Positions 54,107 to 64,000 of a DNA stretch of 64,000 nucleotides are shown here, one piece after another. Source of the DNA: Megamerina dolium (lineage: Eukaryota; Arthropoda; Insecta; Diptera; Megamerinidae); NCBI GenBank assembly GCA_963854835.1, contig OY978525.1, forward strand, positions 110,676,417 through 110,740,416, written 5' to 3'. A program made the translations under genes and the position numbers. The notes beneath the pieces were generated by a model, which searched no databases, was not told the DNA's origin, and saw only the letters and a program-made list of their open reading frames with translations. The first letter of the stretch is position 1; each line of letters begins with the position of its first letter.

Positions 54107-55010
54107 TTAGCTCAAATTATCACTTCATAGAAAAGAGTCTGGATTCGATTGAAGTCTTAAGAGGAATTTTATCAAGAAGAAATAACGTTCATCCGTGTGA
54201 GTAAACTGTTTATGTTTTATATGATAAAGTGTCTGATTTTTATTTATGCTAATGCATTCAGTATTCCGACGAAATCATTGTCTTCATGTGAAATTATGAT
54301 TAAGTTATAAGTATAATTCTGTGGTGAAGAAATAACAGCGCTCAAAATCACCTTTTTTAAGTTCAAGTTCTAATCAGAAACATAAACTAATATTTATATG
54401 TATGCAACAATTTATGTGACACTTTAATATTCATCACCATAAAAATATGATAATTAAACGAAGATAAACGAAAATAAAAAGTTTTCACTTTTTTTTTATT
54501 ATGCAAAATAGATTGGCTATAAAGCAAAAAAAAAAAAAAAATTAGTGTGTTCTGCATTATGTTCTTGCTTTGTCAAAAATTTTACTAAAACTATGTAGGT
54601 GCGTCTGTATATTGTTGTGAGTGACCAAGTCAAATCAGAGGCGCCGGTTTATCATTTATCACTCATATTATGTATACAACAAATTGATCGTCAACCAACA
54701 ATGACGCTATTGTTTATTGTTAATATTGTTGTCATTTTGTTTGTAGCTTCCAGATGCTTTAACACATAAATATACACCCACGCACGATCATTGGCAACAC
54801 GGATTAGAATTGATACCCAATGTTACTGGTTACACAAATAATCATTGTGTTTTTTAAAGACTCATTCAATAGAATTCTAGTTTAGGCTATATTTGAGCAA
54901 TAAAATGAATAAACGTGTTTTTTTTGTGTATTTTTTTTTTTCCAATAATTTTGCAAGCAGAATACATTTAATTAGGAAATTTTCAAAATGAAATTACATA
55001 CACATTTGTA
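54107..55010. other. AT-rich stretch without recognised genes
   Basis: A run of A at 54,527-54,541 and nothing coding-like. Confidence 0.5.
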
Positions 55011-55153
55011 TACGCCTACAATTTGTGTGTGTAATCTCTATTACATGCTCATTATCTCATTAATTTTGCACTACATATCGTTGTACGCCTACAATTTGTG
55101 TGTGTGTAATTCCTATTACATGCTCATTATCTCATTAATTTTGCACTATATAC
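55011..55153 (+). repeat. two-copy tandem duplication, period 73 bp
   Basis: TACGCCTACAATTTGTGTGT begins at 55,011 and 55,084, followed in both by TACATGCTCATTATCTCATT and TTTTGCACTA. The copies are almost identical. Confidence 0.88.
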
Positions 55154-55739
55154 AAGTATATCGCTGCTGGGTGTCTGTGTGTGCCCATGCGCTATTTTTT
55201 GTGTAGTCGATGCTTCTTATACATTCTTCTTTTGTTTCGCATCTATATAATAATTGCACAAGATGATCACTTTCGCATTCATTCGTATATAGAAATCACT
55301 TGAGCACTCACATACATACATAGTACATACATGCGTACAATATGTTAATGGATAGCCAGTAACTATGTGAAATAGAGAAACATAAAATTGTTAGTGTGTC
55401 CATAGTTGTTGAAAATTGGCAATTTATTGAAATTTTTTTGATTCAAAAAAAAAAAAAAAAATAAATTTAATCAATGATAGAGCATGACTTGCAAGTTGCA
55501 CGAAATATAAATTAAAATAAAAAAAAAAGTTGAAAACATTTATTAATCTAGGCGATATTGGAAGTTTATACGAAACGATGGAATATATTTCTATACTGAG
55601 AGATATCTCATTTTGTTAGTTTTTTGAGGTTAGAAAGAAAACTGTGGGCGATGTTGGAAATCCGAATTCGAATTCGGACTCAATGACCCAAAATCCATAA
55701 AATATGGCTATTAGATATATCTTCGTATAAGAAAGTACC

Positions 55740-55975
55740 AACTATAAGATTACATGACTATATGACTACTACGCTAGGCCTTGCAGCACCCGACTATTGC
55801 CCGAACTGTGGTAATGAGCAAAAACCGGAATTTATTACTCTTCTTCATTGTGAGTGCCCGGTATTTGTACGCCATAGAATGATTTATTTGTGTAGACACT
55901 TTAAATATGACTTCAATGAGCTGGATTACTGCCAGCTGGCGAACATACTTCGATTCGATGGTTTTCGACATTGAG
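55740..55975 (+). pseudogene. zinc-knuckle tail of a non-LTR retrotransposon (copy D)
   Basis: The frame 55,762-55,974 reads PDYCPNCGNEQKPEFITLLH and then CECPVFVRHRMIYLCRHF, the Cys-Cys-His-Cys tail that follows RNase H in I-like non-LTR elements, with a C-terminal helix NELDYCQLANILRFDGFRH. Nothing readable remains upstream. It lacks the GGTCGCAGTGCA end seen in copies A-C. Confidence 0.65.
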
Positions 55976-56830
55976 AGTTGTTGTTGCCGTTGTTGTAGCA
56001 ATTTAAATTTGCGTCATCATTAAAAAGTACATTGTCATTCGGACTTTTTGTAAGTTCCTGTCCACTAAATAGAGCAATCTCTATAGAGTTTATCCACAGT
56101 TGTAGTGCGGTAAGATTAGTGGGGTCCAAGGGGTAGTTAAATAGGTGTAACGTATTCGTCCAGTATATTGTCATCAATATCGGCGAGATAAAAATTGAGA
56201 AACTAACTGTATGTCGACCTGAGTTGTGGCAGAGTGTACTTTGTTTTCGTAGGCAATGGTTTTTCTACTTTAGCTAAAGATGAGTTCTTCCGTTGAGGCC
56301 TATGTTTCACTTATATAAACGCGTCGTTGTTGTTGTTGTTGGAGCAGCAAAAATACGGAAATGCTTTGTTTGGACCTTGGTCAACCACGTGGTCCAGTCC
56401 TTCCGGTACGTAGACCCGTCTATTCTTGGTAACGCATCGTAGCAGTTAACGCTTCAGTGTTCAAGTATTTGATAGCAGCAGTATACAAGTTGTAGTCCAG
56501 CTTGGTCTTGGTTCGTCAGATTTTGTATGTTGTCGTCACAAATTGTCAGGTGGGGAGTTCCGTGAGAGCATAATTTGGGTGCTTGTCCATATGGTAGGCC
56601 AACCAGAATTTTTTCGGTAGCAGCTCATTATGTTTTTTCATTTTCAGCAGTCTTGTCTTTTCGTGCAGATGATCTTCCTGTGTCTTGAAGTTTCATCCAT
56701 TGATGGCTGGAGTCCAGACTGGAGCCGGATATTTGAGCCTCGTGAGTATCGTGAGTGAATTGCGGCGGCACTATGAGCCTTATTTGGTCTAAGCCTCTAC
56801 TAGCTATTACTGGATTGAGCATTTTTTTTA
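55976..56830. repeat. unrecognised repeat-like block with GTT tracts
   Basis: The block is less AT-rich than its surroundings and has GTTGTTGTTGCCGTTGTTGT near 55,978 and a (GTT)n tract followed by GGAGCAGCAAAAATAC near 56,326-56,350. The remainder (for example GGTGGGGAGTTCCGTGAGAG near 56,551) reads like a degraded interspersed repeat. I find no transposase, RT or tRNA-like signal. The repeat status is inferred from composition and from resemblance to fly repeats I recall. Confidence 0.4.
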
Positions 56831-57335
56831 TTTATCAAAAAATTCTGATGCTCCTGATGATTCTGATGATTCCTTAAATATGGATTCCAATCTCTAGTCG
56901 TAGTAATTTTTGCGCGATCTATGGGCGAGAACATCAATGCAATTTCTGATTTAATATGGAAATTACCGAATAAGAAATCAAATATATGTCTCAAAAAATA
57001 TATATTTTTATTGTTATTATTATTCTTCTTGTTATTAATTGAGTAGATTGGTCTTAGGAGCACCATATTCATGACGATGAAAAGAAGTTGAAGGCTCCAC
57101 TTTTGTGCATTCAGATTGACTTACAGGGATAATCATTTCAAAAATAATATCTACGAACTAACTGAGTGACCTATCAATTATCACCATATCTACCAGGACT
57201 TTCAATCGCACTTAAACAAATTACGATTTTGCAGACTGTATGTGTTTTCAACAGAATTTATTTATTTTTTTTTTTTAATGTCATCTATCTAAACATTGTC
57301 TATGTAATTTATTGTGCAGTATAATATTTCATATA
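56831..57335. other. AT-rich spacer
   Basis: ATT/AAT-rich sequence around 57,000-57,040. No gene was recognised. Confidence 0.5.
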
Positions 57336-57478
57336 CCACCTTGATCAAAAAGTTCCCGGAATAACCACCATGTGACACTCCCATCGTTCCAATTTGAGTT
57401 CTGTTTTTTTTTTTTTTTGTTAAATTGGTACATCTGTTGTTGATATTCGCTTTTAATCTTAGCGACGTAGTAAGGTGG
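57336..57478. mobile_element. 143-bp solo MITE of the long-TIR mariner family
   Basis: It starts CCACCTTGATCAAAAAGTTC and ends AAGGTGG, with TA on both sides (57,334-57,335 and 57,479-57,480). The interior matches the inner side of the arms at 13,870-14,020, including the homopolymer (T here, A there). It has no transposase. Confidence 0.8.
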
Positions 57479-57480
57479 TA

Positions 57481-59415
57481 TTTAAAAAAAATATTAATAT
57501 TTCAATTTATTGGTCAGATATTTCTTCACCATCAATAAGCTAAAAAAGTAGAGCGCATACATATTTATGAAGTGTATACCACAGAAGAATACAAGAATAC
57601 TTTCGATTTCATCTTAGCTCAATAAATTTGTATATTCATACATATCTGTATTCTCTATTGCATATATTCCATATATATATATATCTATATATTCTTGTAT
57701 ATTTTATGAATGATTACATCATAAATTTGTTCATAAGTTTTGTTTATACAACTTTTTGATTGAGAAGACAATATTTATTTAAATAGTATATTATATGAAA
57801 AGAAAATAATAATTTTAATAAATATAATGACTCATGAGTAATAATGGAATTTAAGCTATAATTACGATTATACATATGCCAATTCTTTGATATCGTTCAT
57901 AATGTTTTTTTTTGCTTGCAATATTACTATTGCTGTGAGAGGACTTTCATATACGTTATTAAATATTAATAAATTATTATATTTTACATAATACCCAGCA
58001 GTGTGTATATGCATATTTTTATTGTTATTCATAATAAATTGATGATTTTATTAATATTAAAAATAGTTTTGATTTTGTTAAATTTTTTTGGGATTTTCCA
58101 TTTATAAATATTTCTCATATGTATCACCTTGTTTTATAATGAAATAAGCATCAAATTGATATTTAATTTATTCGTGAAATAACAAAATAACTACGAGTGT
58201 ATTGATGCGTGATACATTTTACTAATTTTTGAGAAAACATTTCAATTTTTTGCATTTATTTTTTTCGTTGGTTAAAATTCTATTTTTATATCAACATTTG
58301 AAGAATTTATGCACTTTTAAATAAAAACAAACGTGAAATTATAAAATAATTATTTCGACAAGCATTTTGCAATTTTCTAAAAGTGTTGACAAATATTTTC
58401 TATACTTAATTTATACGAATTAATAAAATACAAAACTCATAAAGACAAAATTTATAGAGTATTTGTTGAAAAAAAAAAAAGAAAATATTTTTAATAAATA
58501 TATATAACATCTTTGTGAATAATTTTTAAATTACAATCCACAAATGAATACATTGAACAACTTTTTATATGAGAATGAACATACTTGGATTAATACTAAA
58601 TATAAATACCCACGAAATTAAAATCAATTTTAGTGTAACATATTATATTCAATTTGAGAATCATTGTCTTCATTGTATCATTTATTGGTTATGATTTGTA
58701 CTGTAATGGAAAGACATGTTTTGATGAGCCAACTCATACTATCAATAATTCATATCACCCACGATTTGATCGATCAATGAATATTTATAACTTAATCACT
58801 TTCCTTAAAACATAATTGAATCTAATTTATGTTGTCTTTAAGATTTGAGAAAACAGAAGAAACACAAAAAAAAAAAATGCACAACCTTAAAAACAATACA
58901 AATAAGAAATTAAGCCTATTCGTTCTTGCTTTGTTGGTGATGATTTCGAAACGAAAATAGAAAATTGTATATTCAAAAAAAAAAAAAAAAAATAAGAAAA
59001 TATTCATATGAGTTCAATTTGGACATAAACCACCACATGTATTGCCATTAATAGATATTCTAAATTGTTTTTTTTTTTTAAATTTTTATTTTTTCTTTAT
59101 TAAATATTTATTAATCATAATACTATTAGAATTTTTGTTTTTTTTTGTTTTTGTAAATAATAAATGTGGCGCGTGATGACAATTTGTCAAGTGTTTATTG
59201 CATATTTTGGTGTGACAATATTGACAAATTTAATAGGTGTGATTTTATGCACAGAAGGTTCAAGCACTAACTACTGAGCTATAGTATTTAACACCCGGTA
59301 TTACTAGAACAACATCATTTTTTCAGAAATAAAAAAATAATTATTGATGAATTTTACCATTCGAAATCGACCGCTTACTAGCCAATATTTACCCATCCAT
59401 TTTAATCGATTTTAC
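57481..59415. other. AT-rich stretch without recognised genes
   Basis: Very AT-rich, with A runs at 58,866-58,877 and 58,976-58,991 and a (TA)n tract near 57,665-57,700. No coding-like frame was found. Confidence 0.5.
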
Positions 59416-59486
59416 CAGGTGTACAAGCTTAAATCCGCTGTCCAGGCCTTTTTTACCCAAAGCACGGCGCAATTTTACTAGTTGTT

Positions 59487-59498
59487 AATGGTAGCGGT
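59487..59498 (+). repeat. SINE target-site duplication, left copy
   Basis: AATGGTAGCGGT, repeated at 59,875-59,886. The uninterrupted mariner (inverse strand near 205-225) shows that the sequence is single in the empty site. Confidence 0.85.
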
Positions 59499-59874
59499 AT
59501 GGGGTATGGGTGCCGTAGCTCAGTGGTTAGTGTGTTCGCCTTCTGATCTGTAGGTCGTGGGTTCAATCCCCGGCTTATGCATAACAAATTTAATATCGAA
59601 AAGATTTTTCTTTCGAATGGTACCCACCTGTCGGCAAGCAATTGGCAATTCTTCCGACAGTAACAACTTGCCATGAAAAAGCTTCTTAAAGAACTCTGTG
59701 ACAAAGCTCAGAAAAAGTGATGTCACAAGTGTTCTGCCGTTCGGAACCGGCTAAAATAAGTAGGTCCCTTCTAATACTGTCCAAATTTAAGACGCACAAC
59801 AGTAATGGAAGAGAAGCTCGGCCAATGAGTCCTTTGGGGCTTTAATTGCCACGTATTTATTTTTTTTTTTTTTT
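59499..59874 (+). mobile_element. tRNA-derived SINE, copy S1, full length
   Basis: After a 12-nt lead comes the tRNA-like head: TGCCGTAGCTCAGTGGTTAG (A box, from 59,511) and GTCGTGGGTTCAATCCCCGG (B box). Then come a body of about 270 bp (GAAAAGATTTTTCTTTCGAA, GGCAAGCAATTGGCAATTCT, GTTCGGAACCGGCTAAAATA, AGTAGGTCCCTTCTAATACT) and a T-rich end. It is flanked by a 12-bp duplication of the mariner target. The A and B boxes would drive RNA polymerase III transcription, and mobility would need a partner non-LTR element. The anticodon arm is too degenerate to name the parent tRNA. Four other copies are in this window. Confidence 0.9.
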
Positions 59875-59875
59875 A

Positions 59876-60535
59876 ATGGTAGCGGTGAGCATTGATAGTT
59901 TCACCAGGTTTCAACAGCTCGTATTAGATGATATTACCCTGCTGATCCCACCAAACGCACAGCATCGTCTTGCGTTCAAAGTGATTTGGTCCTGGAGAAG
60001 AAATTGCTGGTTGGCCGGGATCGACCCACGATTTTTTTCGTTTAGAATTCTCAAAGCATATTCACTTTTCATCGCAAGTCACCACAAGATGCAGGAACGA
60101 CTTTCTTTTTTTGTCTAGCAAGCAAGATTTCGCATGTGTTTTGGCGTCGCTCCATCTGCCTATCGTTCATTTCATGGGGTACCTATTTTCCAAATTTTTG
60201 AACCTTCCCCATGGCTCGTAAACGTATGGACATGGCTTGTTGAGTAACACCTAACTGTTCGGCAAACATTTTTTACGATTCGGTGTCGGCCTCACCCAAA
60301 AGAGCCTGCAAATCATGGTCCTCGACTCTTCTGGGTCTATTTTCACACTTCTTGTCACTCAAGTCAAAATGGCCTTTTTTGAACCGACGAATCCAGTCCC
60401 TGCAAGTGGTTGCCGATAGCACACTGTCTCCACAAGTATTCGATGCGATTCAGCAGCAGCAGATTTCTTCAAATTGAAGCAAAAAAGTAGAGCTTCCCGC
60501 ATATGTTTTTTTTTTTCTGGCACGAAATTAGACAT
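59876..60535 (-). pseudogene. mariner transposase pseudogene, N-terminal two thirds
   Basis: The minus-strand ATG at 60,535 opens MSNFVPEKKKHMREALLFCF and ALLFCFNLKKSAAAESHRIL. In other frames follow DWIRRFKKGHFDLSDKK, QLGVTQQAMSIRLRAMGK and the first-Asp block VTCDEK (with a stop where Trp belongs). It then runs on to INAHRY at the SINE junction. Several frameshifts and stops are present. The second and third catalytic Asp are deleted. Confidence 0.85.
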
Positions 60536-60668
60536 GATTATACGAGGAAAAATGTGTGTTGTTGTATGAAATTACTGATAATGTTTACTAGTTGATGTAA
60601 ACAGGTGTCGAACTCATAGCTCAATATGCTCACTAACACCATCTACGAGCAAACAGCTTGTACATCTG

Positions 60669-62008
60669 ATAATCTTAGTTCGCTCCAGTAGTTCTCCCTT
60701 TCATTTGCGGTTAGGATTATCTTGATGACGGAGAAGCATCATAAATTAACTTAATTCAAAAAATTACCTCCAAATCAAGTATAAATAAAAATAACAAAAA
60801 AAATTTGTAATGAAAATATCATTTCACACTATCATTTGAGAGGGAAAACTAATCAATTCATTCATTGTACGTAATAATAAACCTGAATTGAATGAAATTA
60901 AATTATGATTATAATTTTCTTTTTCAACATACATAGGCCTTCGGCAGATATAACTGCAATTAATCAAATATATGAATGAATAAATATATAGTATCAGTTA
61001 GCTATGGGCGCAATATATATAAATACATATATATCTATTTTACAGAAATATATCTCACTATTCATATTACACAAACTTACGAAATTGTAGTAAACAATAT
61101 TTGGTTGCTCTTACTCTTTTCTTTATATACATACGAGTATATTCGTATTAATAACTATATATTTTTCACTTTATTGTCTTTTAATTTCATTTTCAATCAA
61201 TAACAATAACAAAAACTACATACAATAAAATTTTGTGTGGTTTTGCCGGATATTAACAATATATGACTTAATTTTTGGTTTTGTGTTTTGGTATTATAGT
61301 CTGATTTTTGTTGTTACTCATTCACGTTCATGACTTTGGTCACGATATATTTTTTAGCAACAAAAAAAAAAAAAAAAAAAAATTTATAAAACAATCGAAG
61401 AAAGAAAATAATGCAGACAAATGAATATATCTCAGTTGTATTCATTACATATTTTTGGCGTCATATTATCAAAAGAGTATCATCAATTTTGACCATTTTA
61501 TTATTACTGTGGTTTATGTTATATTCGATAGTCAGAAATTATAATATCATACATACAACTTCAATGAATCATATCTGTATGTAGGCTTTTATTTATTTTT
61601 TTATTTTCCTATTGTCAAATTGTATATATAAATCATGTAGTTTTGGAGTTATACATTTCATATCATATGATTATAGTTTACAGAATTAACTTCATTAAGA
61701 AAAGTTTTTTAAGTCAATTTGTAGTTTCGAATTACAATACGCATATGATTATGATATTCTCGTGAGGTGAGGTTTTTTTTTTACTCATAGCCAAAATCCT
61801 TGAGTTCATTTTCAGTTCGTTTTCAACAAGTGAACTTTTAAAAGAGAGAATTTGAACTGATTTTTTGTGCATCTGAACAACATCTATAAACTAAATCATT
61901 CTCATAGCCATAAATTCATAATTTTCAACATCAATTAGTTAGTATTTTTTTCAACCGATTCGCAAATTTCGATTTATATTGTTTTGAAAAGAGGAAAAAG
62001 AGATAGTA
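60669..62008. other. AT-rich stretch without recognised genes
   Basis: An A run at 61,363-61,381 and nothing coding-like. Confidence 0.5.
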
Positions 62009-63001
62009 ATGCGGTCCCAGAACTACCCGTCCTGACATATAGATGACGGCAGTAGTTTGAAAAAAAGTGTGGCAACCTTGTGTGTTTTAAGTTTCACGTT
62101 GTATAGTATTTTTTTTTTTGGAGCCATCGAAAGTTAACGACCTCAGTGAATTTGTAAACATGAAACAAATTGGTCATCGTTATGTATTTCAATACTTTGA
62201 CATATAGATGGCGCCAGTAGTTTGAAAAAAAATGACTTTGGTGAAGAGTGGCAACCTTATAGAACATATATTTTAAGTTTCAAGGCGCCACGTTGTTTAG
62301 TATTTTTTTTGGAGCCATCGAAAGTTAACGACCTCAGTGAATTTATAAACATGGACAAAATTGGTCACCGTTATGTAATTCAATACTTTCATTGGAAAGG
62401 TCTCAGTTCAACGAATATTAAAGCCGAGCTAGATTATACTCTGGGGGTCTGCTCCTTTGTTTACGACCATAAAAACTTGGGTGGCAGAGTTTAAACGAGG
62501 TCGTACGAGCTGCCAAGACAAACACCGTAGTGGTCGATCAATTGAGGTGGCCACTCCAGAAACGCTTAAGAAAATCCACAAACTGGTATTGGATGATCGC
62601 CGGCTGTAGGTGCGTGAGCTAGGTGAAATTACAGGCATTTCAAAAAGTGCTATACATCGTATATTGAACGAAAATTTGGAGATGAAAAAGCTGTGTGCAA
62701 GATGGGTACCGCATTTGCTCACAATAGAATAAAAACACCAGTTCAGACTTCCGAATTGCTTCAGCACGCACCTTATTTGCTAGATTTAGCTCCTTCGGAT
62801 TATTTTCGATTTCCAAATTTGAAAAAATGGCTGTAATGAGCTAGACAGTTCATACTATAAACAGGATATCGAAGCTATAAAATATCGCTGGGAAAAGTGT
62901 GTAGAGCTAAAAGGAGATTATGTTGAGAAATAAAGAAAAATTTTCCAAAATTTGTTGTGTTTTCTTTGTTAGGTCGGGTAGTAGTTCTGGGACCGCCCTC
63001 G
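62009..63001 (+). mobile_element. mariner copy D, rearranged
   Basis: The left end is damaged (GCGGTCCCAGAACTACCC, missing CGAGG). The right end AGGTCGGGTAGTAGTTCTGG then GACCGCCCTCG has a 3-bp insertion. The first 165 bp or so is duplicated: GACATATAGATG starts at 62,034 and 62,199. The transposase region keeps the helix-turn-helix (ITGISKSAIHRILNENLEMK in pieces) and then jumps to LAPSDYF-type sequence, so the catalytic core is deleted. Confidence 0.85.
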
Positions 63002-64000
63002 TATGTCGATATTTCGCTATTTCTAAAAAAAATTGACAAAAAGCACATACACCCATTTTATCCAATGACATTCGAATCAGCATACTTTTAAAATTTCACC
63101 TATATCAACACTCACATTTCATAAAATTTTTACAGTATTTGATGTTTGAATGTCTGCTACTGTTCGACTTATCATTTGAGCATTACTACATATGCGAATA
63201 TGATGGCAGCATTAAATGATTTTGATATTTTTATGAATGTGCTAGTAAATTTATGTAATATTCCATTTCGATGCATTTAAAAAATTTTAATAATATTAAT
63301 ATATTTCACAAAATTATCATCGCTTTATTAACGCTTTTTTTTTAGCGCTCATCGTGCTTATTTAATATAAATGATTGCTTATTTATGCAGGTAAATTTTA
63401 CTAAATACTCGTATTAATTAGGTGTACAATTATTTCAAAATATTTTATAAATATGTCGAGCGAAAATGATGCAGTTTATTCTCTCTCTCTCTCTCTCTCT
63501 CTTTCACTCTATTTTGATTATATATATTAGCTATTATTTATTAAAAATGAATTTATTGATTATGGTAATGATTTTGCTCTACACAAAATATTGAATTGTA
63601 TATATTCATATTACAGGTGATCATATAAATATGATTTTAATTAATAAATTTAGATTTTATATTAATAAAAATAATTATGAATTTTATGAAAAAATTTCGA
63701 ATAAAAAAAAAAAACAGAAACAAGAAAAACAAATCAAAGGTAATTATTAATTAAATATACTAAAATGAGAAATAAACATAAAATTTACAAATTTATACAT
63801 ACATATTCATATAATCACATATGTATTAGAAATACACTTAGAGTCAACTTACATATATACAGTGGGCAACACAGACAAGCAGCAAACAATCAACGAAACA
63901 ACTACTTACTTATACAAATTTCAAATTAATTAATTAAGTTTTATGTAATATTTTGAAGAAAACAAAAATACAACATCCAAATGTATGTCTTTATAAAATT
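63002..64000. other. AT-rich stretch with a (CT)n tract
   Basis: (CT)n at 63,481-63,502. No gene was recognised. Confidence 0.5.
63481..63502 (+). repeat. (CT)n microsatellite
   Basis: Eleven CT units. Confidence 0.9.

Larger units (their letters stand above)
59416..60668 (-). mobile_element. mariner copy with internal deletion and SINE insertion
   Basis: Ends: CAGGTGTACAAGCTTAAATC at 59,416 and its inverse, GCTTGTACATCTG, ending at 60,668. It is the same family as 1-668. The catalytic C-terminal third is deleted: near 59,448 the sequence jumps from codons for GKKGL straight to the terminal repeat. A SINE sits at 59,499-59,874. Confidence 0.88.

Noticed and set aside
59511..59580. A functional tRNA gene
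   Set aside because: A and B boxes are present, but the acceptor and anticodon stems do not pair, and the body continues as a SINE.

Overview
The window is AT-rich eukaryotic DNA, about 70% A+T or more by eye, with many A/T homopolymers and short microsatellites. It carries no bacterial-type genes. Its repeat content is that of an insect, most likely a higher fly (Diptera): DINE-1/INE-1-like Helentrons with a GGAC/GTCC microsatellite and subterminal inverted repeats, a jockey-clade retrotransposon with a downstream-promoter-like 5' end, and many mariner/Tc1 families. A tephritid-like fly is my best guess, but that is an inference. Almost all recognisable content is transposable elements and their debris. 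Only two or three short stretches could be host exons, so this is probably intergenic DNA or a long intron.

Layout. 1-5.5 kb: three mariner remnants and an RTE-type reverse transcriptase remnant. 6.7-8 kb: a 117-bp Tc1-type MITE, half duplicated in tandem, next to a decayed Tc1-like transposase. 9.9-11.1 kb: a Tc1/mariner copy with frameshifts. 13.4-15.1 kb: a long-TIR mariner derivative, an abutting tRNA-derived SINE, and a small TIR element. 17-17.7 kb: a second RTE remnant. 18.1-18.4 kb: an unexplained open frame. 18.5-25.5 kb: three DINE-1-like Helentrons (H1-H3) and a mariner beside H1. 28.5-30.2 kb: a non-LTR RNase H remnant with an internal duplication. 32.5-34.8 kb: a mariner cut in two by Helentron H4, and a second mariner fragment. 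35.3 kb: a SINE. 36.5-42.4 kb: mariner deletion derivatives and a long-TIR mariner MITE. 43.5-44.5 kb: another RNase H remnant and a SINE tail.

The centrepiece is 45,307-49,835. It is a full-length jockey-clade element on the minus strand with two uninterrupted ORFs joined by an ATGA overlap, a poly(A) tail, an AATAAA signal and an 8-bp target-site duplication. Next come a third RNase H remnant split by a TTAA-flanked MITE (50.2-51.5 kb), a candidate last exon of an unidentified host gene on the minus strand (52.62-52.89 kb), a second long-TIR mariner copy (53.1-53.4 kb), and a 550-bp TIR element beside an unidentified coding-like stretch (53.4-54.1 kb). 55.7-57.5 kb holds a zinc-knuckle non-LTR tail, an unrecognised repeat and a solo MITE. 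59.4-60.7 kb is a mariner interrupted by a SINE with a 12-bp target-site duplication. 62-63 kb is a rearranged mariner.

Only the jockey element looks able to encode working proteins. The Helentrons, SINEs and MITEs are non-autonomous and would depend on proteins supplied elsewhere. Nested insertions and empty-site comparisons within the window give a partial order of events: the SINE and Helentron H4 each landed in older mariners, and the TTAA element landed in an older non-LTR copy.
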